The position numbers and the translations under genes are program-made. A stretch of DNA of 64,000 bases, taken from positions 930,001 through 994,000 of the forward strand of contig NZ_QBKQ01000001.1 of assembly GCF_003054225.1 (NCBI RefSeq), given 5' to 3'. Positions 37,661 to 46,922 of this stretch are shown here, in pieces. Each line of letters opens with the position of its first letter. The stretch's first letter is position 1. Under the pieces are notes generated by a model. It saw nothing but the letters and a program-made list of their open reading frames with translations. It had not been told where the DNA came from and did not search any database. The stretch is from Christiangramia gaetbulicola (GTDB lineage: Bacteria; Bacteroidota; Bacteroidia; Flavobacteriales; Flavobacteriaceae).

Positions 37661-38293
37661 ATGAAAACTAAATTATTAGGCCTTGCCCTTGTGGCTGCTA
37701 TGGGTTTTATTTCCTGTCAATCTGATGTTTCTTCTGAAAATCCCGAAGAAGTACTGGAACTTCAGGAATCTGAAAAGGTAAAGATCCATGATGCAAACAA
37801 ACTGCACATTCCACTAATTGTTGGAGGAGAGTCTGAGGTTGACGGTTACCGTCTACACGAAGCCGGAACTTTTACCGGATCGCTGGCAGACTGTGATACT
37901 TACGTACATTACCATGGCTCTGATGAACTAACAGTTTTTGAAGGTAAACCGCAATCTTATCATGGAGAAGTTGAACTTAGCAGTCTAGCTTTGAATGATC
38001 AGCTGAATATTTGTGGAACGTTTAAAGTACAGAATGATGTAGCTATCAATTACGCCGGAGTTCTTAACCTTGGTGGTGACGCCTGGGTAGGTGGTGATGT
38101 AACCGTGATCTACGGTGGTCATTTAACCGTTCAGGGAAAAGTAACCATTGAAGGAGACCTGGTATTAAAGAAAGGAGCAACTTTAGAGTTCCTTGGACCA
38201 GACGATGCTATCGAAGTACTTGGAAAAGTTAAGATCGCTAAGAAGGCTATCGTTAACGGTGATTTCACAGATATTTCCAACAAGATAAAATAA
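37661..38293 (+). CDS. Lipoprotein with C-terminal beta-repeat domain
   Basis: 210 aa. Lipobox GFISC-QS (Cys19). Residues 108-210 form short repeated strands (LNICGTFKVQ, LNLGGDAWVGGDVTV, LTVQGKVTIEGDLVLKKGATLEFLG), suggesting a right-handed beta-solenoid somewhat like bactofilins. This domain aligns closely with the C-terminal 107 residues of the next gene, down to NGDFTDISNKIK versus GEFEDLNNKFD. Function unknown; surface structural role is inference. Confidence 0.75.
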   Translation: MKTKLLGLALVAAMGFISCQSDVSSENPEEVLELQESEKVKIHDANKLHIPLIVGGESEVDGYRLHEAGTFTGSLADCDTYVHYHGSDELTVFEGKPQSYHGEVELSSLALNDQLNICGTFKVQNDVAINYAGVLNLGGDAWVGGDVTVIYGGHLTVQGKVTIEGDLVLKKGATLEFLGPDDAIEVLGKVKIAKKAIVNGDFTDISNKIK

Positions 38294-38319
38294 GTTTCAC
38301 CCCCCATTTCTATATTAGA

Positions 38320-38344
38320 AGGCCGGTATTTTACCGGCCTTTTT
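38320..38344 (+). terminator. Terminator after the beta-repeat lipoprotein
   Basis: AGGCCGGTA / TACCGGCCT, a perfect 9-bp GC-rich stem with a 3-nt loop, followed by TTTTC. It separates the two domain-sharing lipoprotein genes into distinct transcripts. Confidence 0.9.
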
Positions 38345-38475
38345 CATTTGACAGAATTATCCTATACGTCTTTTCTTACACTTTATCGAATAGTCCTGCC
38401 GTTTAAAGAGTTTATAGTTATAATCTCAGCCTAATTACTATTTTTAGCCGTCCAAATACCAAATCTAAAATACTT

Positions 38476-40131
38476 ATGTTTAAAAGATTACTAGCATTAA
38501 GCCTGTTTTCGGCATTAATTTTCACTTCCTGTGAGAAAGACAATCCTTCGCCAGACAACCCGGCACAGAATTTCAATATCTCCAGAGACGCTTCTGAACT
38601 AAATGGAGCTATCAATTTTGATGAGACCGGAGTCATTGGGGTAGCAAATTTTAATACCAACAGAGGTGCGGAAGCAGCCTCGGTCTTCGGGATAGAGCAG
38701 ATCGCTTTCGTGGAGCCACCAGTTGTTGATGGAACTACATTACGTGCAACGCACGTAGATGTAAGAGATAATTATGCCTATGTTTCTTACAATAAAGAAG
38801 GTGCTGTATATCTTGGAGCGATCGATATTATAGACGTAAGCGATAAATACAATCCAGTATTAGTAAGCAGAATGACCACAGATATCGCCGATATCAACTC
38901 TCTTTATATGGATGATAATGGCTATCTCGTTTTCACCGGAGCCTCAGCTAAAGGAGCAAACGGTGGAGCTGGTAACCGCACTCTGCAAGGTTATGTAGCT
39001 GTGGAAAACGGTCAGTTCTCAAGAGATTTTGAACTGGACTACAACAATCCTGGTAACGCAGGGGTTCATATCCTCGTGATTGATGGCGAAGCAATCGTTG
39101 TTAGCGGTGACGCTGGTGGTGTAGGTAGTTTTATGTATCCGGGAGTTCTTACTCCATTCGACAATCAATCTTTCCTTGACTATGGGGATCTAAGGTCTGC
39201 AGCTTATAAAAACAATACTCTTGCTGTTCTAAGCGGTGAAGACGGACTTTTAAACCTGAGTATCAATGATGAGTTAATCGAGAATTCCAGAATAGCAACA
39301 GCTGCACTTACCCCAGAATCTAAAAGAACTATGGCCTGGTATGGTGATAATATTTTGGTTTCTGAAGGTGCTGAGGGTGCAGGAATCTATAATTTCGAAG
39401 CTGGAGCAAGGATTTCCAGCCTTCCTTTAAGATTACATCCTGATGCTTCAGAAATTAATCCGGAAGATAAAGTAACCAACGCAGTTTCTACAGATGACCA
39501 CTTTATTTATATGGCCAATGGTGGAGCTGGTCTGGATATCATTAAATTAAATGAAAGCTTAAATCCAGTTGCCGAAGGTATCGCTGAGATTCAGGGAAGC
39601 GCGAATTTCGTTCAGGCGAAAGGAGAATATATTTACGTGGCCTCAGGAACCGGTTTAAAGATCCTGAAGATCATTACTCCATTACTGGATGAAGAGACTG
39701 GTAGTTTCCTTAATTGTTCAGAATTTGATCCTTATACAGGTGATAAGAACCTAACGATCCCATCAGACATAGAAGCTTCTTACAGCGGATTAATTAACCT
39801 GAAACATCTTAATGTTAATGGAATCCTGAACGTTTGTGGTGATCTACTTATCGAGAAAAGTGCCAATCTAAGCAGCGATTCTGCTCTTAATATGTCTGGA
39901 AACTTTAAGCTTGGAAACAAGAAGACTTCAGAGAACCTGGTAATTAATTCCAAAAGTGCCTTCCACATAGAAGGTGTAATGGAGATACACGGTGACCTTA
40001 TCATCGCCAGTGAAGGTGTATTGGAGTTCGTAGGCGAAGATTCAAAGATATATGTGGCTGGTGATGTAAAGATCAACAGCGGCGGAAAAGTGATAGGAGA
40101 ATTCGAAGATCTAAATAATAAATTTGATTAG
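38476..40131 (+). CDS. LVIVD-repeat lipoprotein with C-terminal beta-repeat domain
   Basis: 551 aa. Lipobox IFTSC-EK (Cys19). Residues about 85-400 contain LVIVD-like propeller repeats (THVDVRDNYAYVSYN...GAIDIIDVSDKYNPVLVSRM; YMANGGAGLDIIKLNESL; IYVASGTGLKILKI). Residues 445-551 are the same beta-repeat domain as in the preceding lipoprotein (LNVNGILNVCGDLLIEKSANL). The protein is likely surface exposed; a beta-propeller joined to a solenoid suggests adhesion or ligand binding, which is inference. Confidence 0.82.
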   Translation: MFKRLLALSLFSALIFTSCEKDNPSPDNPAQNFNISRDASELNGAINFDETGVIGVANFNTNRGAEAASVFGIEQIAFVEPPVVDGTTLRATHVDVRDNYAYVSYNKEGAVYLGAIDIIDVSDKYNPVLVSRMTTDIADINSLYMDDNGYLVFTGASAKGANGGAGNRTLQGYVAVENGQFSRDFELDYNNPGNAGVHILVIDGEAIVVSGDAGGVGSFMYPGVLTPFDNQSFLDYGDLRSAAYKNNTLAVLSGEDGLLNLSINDELIENSRIATAALTPESKRTMAWYGDNILVSEGAEGAGIYNFEAGARISSLPLRLHPDASEINPEDKVTNAVSTDDHFIYMANGGAGLDIIKLNESLNPVAEGIAEIQGSANFVQAKGEYIYVASGTGLKILKIITPLLDEETGSFLNCSEFDPYTGDKNLTIPSDIEASYSGLINLKHLNVNGILNVCGDLLIEKSANLSSDSALNMSGNFKLGNKKTSENLVINSKSAFHIEGVMEIHGDLIIASEGVLEFVGEDSKIYVAGDVKINSGGKVIGEFEDLNNKFD

Positions 40132-40152
40132 ATTCGGTTAATCTATTTCAAT

Positions 40153-40186
40153 AAAAAAGCCCCGGAAAGTATCCCGGGGCTTTTTT
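40153..40186. terminator. Bidirectional terminator
   Basis: AAAAAAGCCCCGG / CCGGGGCTTTTTT, a perfect 13-bp stem with an 8-nt loop and T runs on both strands, between the convergent LVIVD lipoprotein gene and the gene downstream of pheS. Confidence 0.92.
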
Positions 40187-40202
40187 TATTTCTATATATA
40201 GC

Positions 40203-40598
40203 TTACTTCGCTAATATTCCCTTTTCCGGAATAATAGGAATCTTCTTTGAAGTACTTTCTTTTATAGTATTCGGTTTAAATAGAAAGGTCTTTTCCATCA
40301 TTTTCGAACCTTGAAAATAAGTCACTTTAAATTCATTGTTCAACTGAAGCACCTCATCCTGCAAATATTCGATCTTCGCAAAGCTTTTGGAAGGCAGCAC
40401 CTCGATCTTATGGCGCATAAGCGAAGTTTCCCGCTTCTTATCGAATCCTTTAGAGACGATAAGTACCATTTCCAGTGGAACACCAGTGTCATTAATTAAA
40501 TACACATTCCATTCGTAGGTTTCAAATTCTTCATTAAAAACCTTAACCGCTGCAACGTGTACATCCTTTACTTCTGGTATCTCAATATCTTTTTTCAA
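40203..40598 (-). CDS. Conserved-looking cytosolic protein downstream of pheS
   Basis: 131 aa, starting at TTG 12 bases past the pheS stop and in the same frame; no ATG is available near the N-terminus. It is a compact beta-rich domain (TYEWNVYLINDTGVPLEMVLIVSKGF) without signal or membrane segments. No family recognised. It is probably cotranscribed with pheS. Confidence 0.65.
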   Translation of the reverse strand: MKKDIEIPEVKDVHVAAVKVFNEEFETYEWNVYLINDTGVPLEMVLIVSKGFDKKRETSLMRHKIEVLPSKSFAKIEYLQDEVLQLNNEFKVTYFQGSKMMEKTFLFKPNTIKESTSKKIPIIPEKGILAK

Positions 40599-40610
40599 AC
40601 GGAAATACTT

Positions 40611-41630
40611 TTAAAGTGCCGACTTGAATTGCTCCAGAAAACGAATATCGTTCTCATAAAACATACGGATATCCTCAATCTGGTATAACAACATCGCGAT
40701 CCTTTCTATCCCCATTCCAAAAGCGAAACCAGAATATTCCTGAGGATCTATATTACAATTTCTCAATACGTTTGGATCTACCATTCCGCAGCCCATGATC
40801 TCCAGCCAGCCGGTTCCCTTGGTGATCCTGTAATCTGTTTCGGTTTCAAGACCCCAGTAAACGTCTACCTCAGCACTCGGCTCGGTAAATGGGAAATAAG
40901 AAGGTCTAAGCCTGATCTTTGATTTCCCGAATAATTGCTTGGTGAAATAAAGGATGGTCTGCTTCATATCTGCAAAAGAAACATCCTTGTCTATGTATAA
41001 ACCTTCCACCTGGTGAAAGATACAGTGCGATCTGGCTGAAATGGCTTCATTTCTGAAAACCCTTCCCGGTGAGATCGTCCTGATAGGCGGTTTATTTTCT
41101 TCCATATACCTCACCTGAACCGATGATGTATGGGTTCTAAGTAAAATATCAGGATCTGTCTGAATAAAGAAAGTATCCTGCATATCCCTGGCCGGGTGAT
41201 ATTCTGGAAGGTTGAGGGCCGTAAAGTTATGCCAGTCATCTTCCATTTCAGGACCTTCAGAAACATTAAAACCTATATTCGAAAAGATCTCGGTGATCTG
41301 GTTCTTTACAATAGAAATTGGGTGGCGCGAACCTATTTCAACCGGTTCTCCCGGTCTGGAAAGATCACCATAAACCCCTTTTTCCTCCTGGCTATTCTCC
41401 AGCTCCTCTTTTAAAGCAGTCACTTTATCCTGGGCAGCTGTTTTCAATTCATTTATAGCCTGCCCAAAAGCCTTCTTTTCTTCATTAGGAACATTTCTGA
41501 ATTCAGCGAAATACTCATTAAGAATACCTTTTTTTCCAAGATATTTTATTCGGAAAGCTTCGATCTCGTCTTTTGTTTTAGCATTAAAGCTTTCAACATC
41601 AGCGATATGTCCTTTAATTTTATCGATCAT
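40611..41630 (-). CDS. pheS: Phenylalanyl-tRNA synthetase alpha subunit
   Basis: 339 aa, full length. N-terminal coiled coil, then class II motifs: motif 2 around [22 protein letters not shown] and motif 3 [16 protein letters not shown]. It charges tRNA-Phe with the beta subunit, which is not in this window, so pheS and pheT are separated here. Confidence 0.97.
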   Translation of the reverse strand: MIDKIKGHIADVESFNAKTKDEIEAFRIKYLGKKGILNEYFAEFRNVPNEEKKAFGQAINELKTAAQDKVTALKEELENSQEEKGVYGDLSRPGEPVEIGSRHPISIVKNQITEIFSNIGFNVSEGPEMEDDWHNFTALNLPEYHPARDMQDTFFIQTDPDILLRTHTSSVQVRYMEENKPPIRTISPGRVFRNEAISARSHCIFHQVEGLYIDKDVSFADMKQTILYFTKQLFGKSKIRLRPSYFPFTEPSAEVDVYWGLETETDYRITKGTGWLEIMGCGMVDPNVLRNCNIDPQEYSGFAFGMGIERIAMLLYQIEDIRMFYENDIRFLEQFKSAL

Positions 41631-41708
41631 AGGTGATTTCGTTTCGGAAGCGCAAATTTAATAAAATTTAGAGCTAAACCTTCTCCTTTTAAAGGCTTAT
41701 TCCAATTT

Positions 41709-42404
41709 CTATTTATCGGAAGAAACCTCTGCTAAAGGAAGCTTATCGTTATAGATATAATTTATCAGGAAAAATACCGATAACGCCCCAAATATATGCC
41801 ATAGCCAGTGTGTTCCCATAGGGATAATATACAGAAAATTGTCAAGGATTCTGAAACTTATAGCCAGGCCAAAGCTCAAAAAAGCGAGAAGCACATAGCC
41901 CCAGTGATGCATTTTTGTGGTAAAGAAATAGGTGATTATTGGCAATAATAAACCCAGGGCCGTGGCGATATATCCTACCGAGGTTGTCACATGCGGGGAT
42001 AAGGGAATTAACCGTACGCCAAAGACCAGGAATAATATCAGCAATATAAGCAACAATCTGTTCCTTCTGCTTATTCTAAGTTTTATGGTATAATATACCG
42101 AAACCGCCAGGCACAGGATCACAATAGGCAGCCAGTCCATATACATCCATACATCATGACTTCTTGTAGCATGATATACGGTTCCTCCCACAAAACCCAT
42201 AAAAAGGACGGGCAGGCTCCAGGCCAGAAACCTGTGGTTCTTATAATCCTTATATACCTTTAATGAAAAGTAGATAATGATGAATAAAAATAGAATATTG
42301 CTATAGGTATTGAATGGCTCCACGGGCAGTCGCCCGGCTAATGTTTCCTGGTAAATAGGCCCGCTATCCCGCGGGAAAGTAATTATTAAAGGCCATAGGT
42401 TCAT
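41709..42404 (-). CDS. Ceramidase-like (CREST superfamily) membrane protein
   Basis: 231 aa with about seven transmembrane helices. NTYSNILFLF near residue 34, GGTVYHATRSHDVWMYMDWLP, and GTHWLWHIFGA near the end place Ser/His/Asp/His/His where alkaline ceramidase and PAQR-type proteins bind zinc. Bacteroidota make sphingolipids, so a ceramide or related amide hydrolase is plausible, but substrate is inference. It starts 1 base downstream of the stop of the 118-aa gene. Confidence 0.72.
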   Translation of the reverse strand: MNLWPLIITFPRDSGPIYQETLAGRLPVEPFNTYSNILFLFIIIYFSLKVYKDYKNHRFLAWSLPVLFMGFVGGTVYHATRSHDVWMYMDWLPIVILCLAVSVYYTIKLRISRRNRLLLILLILFLVFGVRLIPLSPHVTTSVGYIATALGLLLPIITYFFTTKMHHWGYVLLAFLSFGLAISFRILDNFLYIIPMGTHWLWHIFGALSVFFLINYIYNDKLPLAEVSSDK

Positions 42405-42761
42405 TTATGAAATATATTCCTTTTCCATAAAATATTGCACTATTGCCTCTTTCATTAACACAGATTGTTCGCCCGCCTTAAGCGTAGGCAACTGTTCCTT
42501 AACTTTGAAATGCGGCCAGCCATCATCATCAAAAAAATCGAATTCATAATAACCATAAGGCTCTAGTAAAGTGCATATTGCTATATGCATTAGATCCAGT
42601 TTATGGTCCTTTTTAAACCTGCGATGGGGTTGCCCCAGTTCCTGTACTCCAATAAGGTAAATTATAGCATCCAGCTCCATGATTTCCCCGTCTGCAAACT
42701 GGTCTGAAAGTTTCTTCTGAACTTTTTCCCATCTGTCTTTTAATTGTTCATCTCTTGCCAT
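42405..42761 (-). CDS. Small soluble acidic protein, unknown
   Basis: 118 aa, cytosolic, acidic, with DDDGWPHF and conserved-looking helices (DAIIYLIGVQELGQPHRRFKKDHKLDLMHIA). No family name recognised. It is head-to-head with cvpA and immediately upstream of the ceramidase-like gene. A TATCTTTG element sits 4 bases before its ATG. Confidence 0.7.
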   Translation of the reverse strand: MARDEQLKDRWEKVQKKLSDQFADGEIMELDAIIYLIGVQELGQPHRRFKKDHKLDLMHIAICTLLEPYGYYEFDFFDDDGWPHFKVKEQLPTLKAGEQSVLMKEAIVQYFMEKEYIS

Positions 42762-42765
42762 ATTG

Positions 42766-42802
42766 CAAAGATACCATCTAGATTTAATAATTATTATATT
42801 TG
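42766..42802. promoter_or_regulatory. Divergent -7 elements very close to both start codons
   Basis: Minus-strand TATCTTTG (42773-42766) ends 4 bases before the ATG at 42761. Plus-strand TATATTTG (42795-42802) ends 4 bases before the cvpA ATG at 42807. Both match TAnnTTTG. If used, the mRNAs would be nearly leaderless. Confidence 0.4.
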
Positions 42803-42806
42803 ATTT

Positions 42807-43346
42807 ATGAATACCGTGGATATTATCTTAAGTCTGGTACTTTTATATGGATTAGTACGGGGCTTTTTTAGAGGATTGCTGGCAGAACTGGCCTCTTTAG
42901 TTGGAATTGTTGCCGGAATTTACGGGGCGATCCATTTCTCCTATTATGTTGGTGAGTTCCTTTCTAATCATGTGAACTGGGAGACGAAATATATAAACCT
43001 GGCAAGTTTCGCCATCACCTTTATTGTGATCGTATTCCTGGTTTCTCTCGCCGGTAAAATGCTCACCAAGGTTGCCGGTTTTGCGGCTCTGGGTTTAGTG
43101 AACAAACTTCTGGGCGCCGTATTCGGCCTTATTAAATCTGCCTTTATCGCCAGCGTGATCATCATGTTCTTTAAAGCCACTAATGAACAGATAGAGATCG
43201 TGGAAGATAAAACTCTGGAAGAATCTATTCTTTATGATCCTGTAGAGACGATTGCCCCGGTGATCCTCCCATCAATCATTAAACAGGTGCAGGAAAGGGA
43301 CCTTCTGGACAATAATGATGAAGAAGAGCATCTCTCTTTAAAATAA
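42807..43346 (+). CDS. CvpA-family membrane protein
   Basis: 179 aa with four transmembrane helices, starting MNTVDIILSLVLLYGLVRGFFRG, the family N-terminus, and an acidic soluble tail. The family was named for colicin V production; in most bacteria the role is unclear and linked to envelope homeostasis. Confidence 0.9.
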   Translation: MNTVDIILSLVLLYGLVRGFFRGLLAELASLVGIVAGIYGAIHFSYYVGEFLSNHVNWETKYINLASFAITFIVIVFLVSLAGKMLTKVAGFAALGLVNKLLGAVFGLIKSAFIASVIIMFFKATNEQIEIVEDKTLEESILYDPVETIAPVILPSIIKQVQERDLLDNNDEEEHLSLK

Positions 43347-43349
43347 GAA

Positions 43350-43381
43350 ATCCGGGAAACAGCTTTTGCCATCACCCGGAT
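43350..43381. terminator. Possible terminator between cvpA and carbonic anhydrase
   Basis: ATCCGGG / CCCGGAT, a 7-bp stem with an 18-nt loop, between two convergent genes. T tracts are weak on both sides. Confidence 0.4.
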
Positions 43382-43403
43382 AATTTCTGAATCTAATATT
43401 GCT

Positions 43404-44027
43404 TTACAGTAGAGTAACTTTTCCCGTAGAGATAGAGTAAACTCCCCCTACGATCTTAATTTCTCCATTTTCTTCCATCTCCTTCAGGATAGGACTTTTT
43501 TCCCTTATCCTGTTCATGGTAAGCTTTACATTGTTCTCCACCACATCGGCAACAAAAGAGTTGTTCTTTGAACTTCTTTCGCCATCGGTACTGGTTGCTT
43601 CTACTGCAGGCTTAATATTGCTGAGCAGGTGAGTAATATTCCCAAGCTCTACATTGTCACAGGCAGCTTTTACAGCACCACATCCCTCATGACCAAGGAC
43701 CATTACCAGTTTACTACCGGCAACCTTACATGAATACTCCATACTCCCAAGGATATCGGTATTCTCAAAATTACCGGCCACACGGGCTACGAAAATATCC
43801 CCGATCCCTTGATCAAAAACGGTTTCCACAGCAACCCTTGAATCTATACAGCCAAGAACTACCGCCTGTGGCCATTGTCCTCCACTGGTCTTTTCGATCT
43901 GTGAAGTAAAATCCCTTTCATACATTTTATTGTCTGTAAATCTTTTGTTACCGGCCATAAGATCCATTAAAACGGCATCTGGGGTTAGCTTATCCTGTTT
44001 TTCTTTATTTATTATCTCTTTGATCAT
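43404..44027 (-). CDS. Beta-class carbonic anhydrase
   Basis: 207 aa, cytosolic. Zinc ligands Cys60, His113 and Cys116 and the Asp62-Arg64 dyad (CIDSR, GHEGCG) are all present. It interconverts CO2 and bicarbonate. The SulP transporter gene lies 64 bases upstream on the same strand, so the pair probably takes up and uses bicarbonate. Confidence 0.95.
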   Translation of the reverse strand: MIKEIINKEKQDKLTPDAVLMDLMAGNKRFTDNKMYERDFTSQIEKTSGGQWPQAVVLGCIDSRVAVETVFDQGIGDIFVARVAGNFENTDILGSMEYSCKVAGSKLVMVLGHEGCGAVKAACDNVELGNITHLLSNIKPAVEATSTDGERSSKNNSFVADVVENNVKLTMNRIREKSPILKEMEENGEIKIVGGVYSISTGKVTLL

Positions 44028-44091
44028 ATTATTCTATTTAATTAATAATTCCAGAAAGAAAAAAGCCTTTCCGGGTATTTCCGGTCTAAAT

Positions 44092-45669
44092 TTAAGCTGG
44101 TTTTTTATCTAATTCAAAAAATTCCAGGTAACTCTCCGGGTTTTCGACAGTTCCTCTTTCAGAAACGATCTTAATATCAATGTTCTTTTCTTCTGCTTTG
44201 ATCTTGAAATCATCCAGGATATCGATAATATCCCTGTCCAGATATTTGGTTTTGGTTACATCCATTATCAGGTAAGAATCGTTCTCAAGATTGTTGAGCT
44301 CTTTCAGGATCGCTCCTTTATTGATGAAAGTAACCTCTTCTGCCAACCTCATCTTTACGGTCTTACCGCCATTTTCAACATTCTCTATATGCAGGAAGTA
44401 AGAATTCTGGTAACTCTTAATAAGGATCACCACGATTCCAACTACAAGACCAAGGCTTATTCCTATTAATAGATCCCCAAATATGATACCTATAATAGTA
44501 ACCATGAATGGAACGAATTGCTTCCATCCAGCTTGATACATCTGTACAAATAATGCCGGTTTGGCAAGTTTGTATCCAACAAGGAAAAGGATCGCTGCCA
44601 GTACTGAAAGCGGAATATAATTAAGGATATTTGGAATGATAACCACAGAAATCAATAGCAGGAATCCGTGCAGGATCGCAGACATTTTCGTTTGTCCTCC
44701 AGACTGGATATTCGCAGAACTTCTTACGATCACCTGTGTAATTGGTAATCCACCAACCATACCTGACATTAAGTTACCTGTACCCTGTGCGAAAAGCTCA
44801 CGGTTGGTTGGGGTGGTTCTTTTGTGCGGATCCAGTTTATCTGTTGCCTCTACACATAAAAGAGTTTCCAGGCTGGCTACCAGAGCAATGGTAAAACCTG
44901 TGATCCAGATCTCCATAGTCCCTATCATTTCAAAAGAAGGCAGGGTAAACTGACCTACAAATGAATCGAAACTATCTGGTACCGGAACATTTACAAGATG
45001 ATCTGCAGAAATTCCAAAGGTTTCAGAATCCCTGGTCAATAGATAATATATAATACCAACAGCTACAGCTACCAAAGGCCCCTGCACCAGTTTAAAAAAT
45101 TTACCTTTTTTAGAAAGTACGGCCTCCCATAAAATAAGGATGGTCATACCTATGATCGCGATAAGAGTAGCTCCCGGGCTAATATTATTCAGCGCATTAA
45201 TTAACTCTGAAAAGGTATTCTCGCCATCAACCTGGAAAAAAGCCCAGTCCCCCTGAGGATCTCCATCGTAACCAAAAAAGTGAGGGATCTGTTTCAGGAT
45301 AATAATGATCCCGATACCTGTAAGCATTCCCTTAATTACACTATTCGGAAAATAATATCCAATGATACCTGCTTTTAGCAATCCGAAAACGATCTGGATA
45401 GCACCACCAATCACTACAGCCAGCAACAGGTTCTCATATCCTAATTTTGAAATTGCGGCAAGCACGATCGCAGCAAGTCCTGCCGCCGGGCCACTAACTC
45501 CAAGACTGGAACCACTAATGGCACCTACTACGATACCTCCAATTATACCGGCTATTAATCCTGAAAACAAGGGAGCTCCACTGGCTAATGCGATTCCTAA
45601 ACACAAAGGAATAGCAACAAAAAACACGACAATACTTGCCGGAAAATCTTTATTAAGATGTTTGAACAT
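44092..45669 (-). CDS. SulP-family anion transporter with STAS domain
   Basis: 525 aa. A SulP membrane domain of about 12-14 helices (starts DFPASIVVFFVAIPLCLGIALASGAP) is followed by a C-terminal STAS domain (about 420-525; YLIMDVTKTKYLDRDIIDIL). Family members carry sulfate, bicarbonate or other anions. Pairing with carbonic anhydrase favours bicarbonate uptake (inference). Confidence 0.93.
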   Translation of the reverse strand: MFKHLNKDFPASIVVFFVAIPLCLGIALASGAPLFSGLIAGIIGGIVVGAISGSSLGVSGPAAGLAAIVLAAISKLGYENLLLAVVIGGAIQIVFGLLKAGIIGYYFPNSVIKGMLTGIGIIIILKQIPHFFGYDGDPQGDWAFFQVDGENTFSELINALNNISPGATLIAIIGMTILILWEAVLSKKGKFFKLVQGPLVAVAVGIIYYLLTRDSETFGISADHLVNVPVPDSFDSFVGQFTLPSFEMIGTMEIWITGFTIALVASLETLLCVEATDKLDPHKRTTPTNRELFAQGTGNLMSGMVGGLPITQVIVRSSANIQSGGQTKMSAILHGFLLLISVVIIPNILNYIPLSVLAAILFLVGYKLAKPALFVQMYQAGWKQFVPFMVTIIGIIFGDLLIGISLGLVVGIVVILIKSYQNSYFLHIENVENGGKTVKMRLAEEVTFINKGAILKELNNLENDSYLIMDVTKTKYLDRDIIDILDDFKIKAEEKNIDIKIVSERGTVENPESYLEFFELDKKPA

Positions 45670-45802
45670 AATACACTAATATTTATACAGGCGACTTGAA
45701 TTTTGCACCTGTAATTAAATTTTAAAAAATAAATACGTTGAGCAATCCGCTGAAGAACAGAAAGACGCAGAGATCAGCTAAGTGATCTTGAAACGAAATG
45801 TA

Positions 45803-46093
45803 TTATGCTAATTTTGGAGGGGGAGAGGACACGGTAAGACATACGTCATAAACGTTCTCTTTATAATAATGCCCGTCTGTTTTTCTAATCTGAAGAAAAT
45901 GTATGCTTTCATAGTTAGAGACCATCTCTTCGATATTATATTCAAATGAGATCTGGTTCTTTGATGAGCTCTCTTCCTCGTTCACGTTATACGCAATAGA
46001 GATATCAACATTTCTATCTATCAAAGCGATTACGCTTGGTGTAAACAGAAAGCTGATAAACAAAAAAGCAAGTATATAAGCAAATTTCTTCAC
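45803..46093 (-). CDS. Small exported protein ending in SPPPKLA
   Basis: 96 aa from GTG at 46093 (VKKFAYILAFLF...); the longer open frame up to 46240 would run into batE and add unlikely residues. A signal-peptide-like helix (4-22) is followed by a polar domain and the tail HYYKENVYDVCLTVSSPPPKLA. Similar tails occur in small flavobacterial proteins, but no function is known to me. It lies downstream of batE and upstream of the SulP gene. Confidence 0.6.
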   Translation of the reverse strand: MKKFAYILAFLFISFLFTPSVIALIDRNVDISIAYNVNEEESSSKNQISFEYNIEEMVSNYESIHFLQIRKTDGHYYKENVYDVCLTVSSPPPKLA

Positions 46094-46170
46094 GGTATCA
46101 AAAATAGGGTTTTTCCTGAACAACAAAAAAGTTCGGGTAATCCCAATTAAGAAATAAATATAAAGATTTC

Positions 46171-46920
46171 TTATAGCTTCTTGATAACCGAGTTTTTTAC
46201 CCAGCCCTGAGCGCCGTTGGCAAGCTCTATTCTGGACCACTCCTGGTAATCTTCCAGCACCTTGGCTTTGGTACCTTCATGAAGTTCAAAACTTGCATCT
46301 CCCCTTAGGTTTGGCTCGTCTCTCACCTCTACTTCTTCTTCAAAGATAATGGCGTATTGATTATCCTGAACATAAGATTGTTGCTGAAAAGCAAACACCA
46401 CTGAAAGTATGCATAACAACACACTTAGCATGGCACCGCCGAAAAGAAGTCTTTTATAAAGCGGGGTATAAGAGAAATAATATAGCAGGAAGAATACTAC
46501 AAAAAGTACGGAGAATACAATGGCGAATATCGCCCAGCTGGAATAACTATACGCAGAGATCAATCCATTGAACCACTGTTCAAAACCGGTCTGCTCTACC
46601 GCTTCAATATCATCTATAGCCATATTTCGGGCAAATTCAATATTGTTTTGAATATCCTCATCTGTAGGAGCCAGCTGCAATGCTTTTTCGAAATAATAGA
46701 TGCTTGGCGCCACCTGGTTCAACTTATAATGGGCATTCCCCAGGTTATAATATAGTTCAGCAGAAGCCTCACCGTTATCCAGGATCTCTTCATAAACGCG
46801 AATCGCATTTTGATAATCCCCGTTCTGGTAGGCCGAATTAGCTTCGTCAAATAGCTTCTCGTTCTGGCAGAAACCAGTAAAGCTGCATATTATCGTAAAT
46901 ATCAGGATCAACTTTCTCAT
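46171..46920 (-). CDS. batE: BatE, TPR and SH3-like membrane protein
   Basis: 249 aa from ATG at 46920 (a GTG one codon earlier overlaps the batD stop). Signal peptide (FTGFCQ-NE), two or more TPR units (23-100), two transmembrane helices (about 132-180) and a C-terminal SH3-like domain (VEVRDEPNLRGDASFELHEGTKAKV, WVKNSVI). It is the last gene of the Bat operon, whose products are linked to aerotolerance and envelope stress in Bacteroides-type bacteria. Confidence 0.87.
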   Translation of the reverse strand: MRKLILIFTIICSFTGFCQNEKLFDEANSAYQNGDYQNAIRVYEEILDNGEASAELYYNLGNAHYKLNQVAPSIYYFEKALQLAPTDEDIQNNIEFARNMAIDDIEAVEQTGFEQWFNGLISAYSYSSWAIFAIVFSVLFVVFFLLYYFSYTPLYKRLLFGGAMLSVLLCILSVVFAFQQQSYVQDNQYAIIFEEEVEVRDEPNLRGDASFELHEGTKAKVLEDYQEWSRIELANGAQGWVKNSVIKKL

Positions 46921-46922
46921 CA

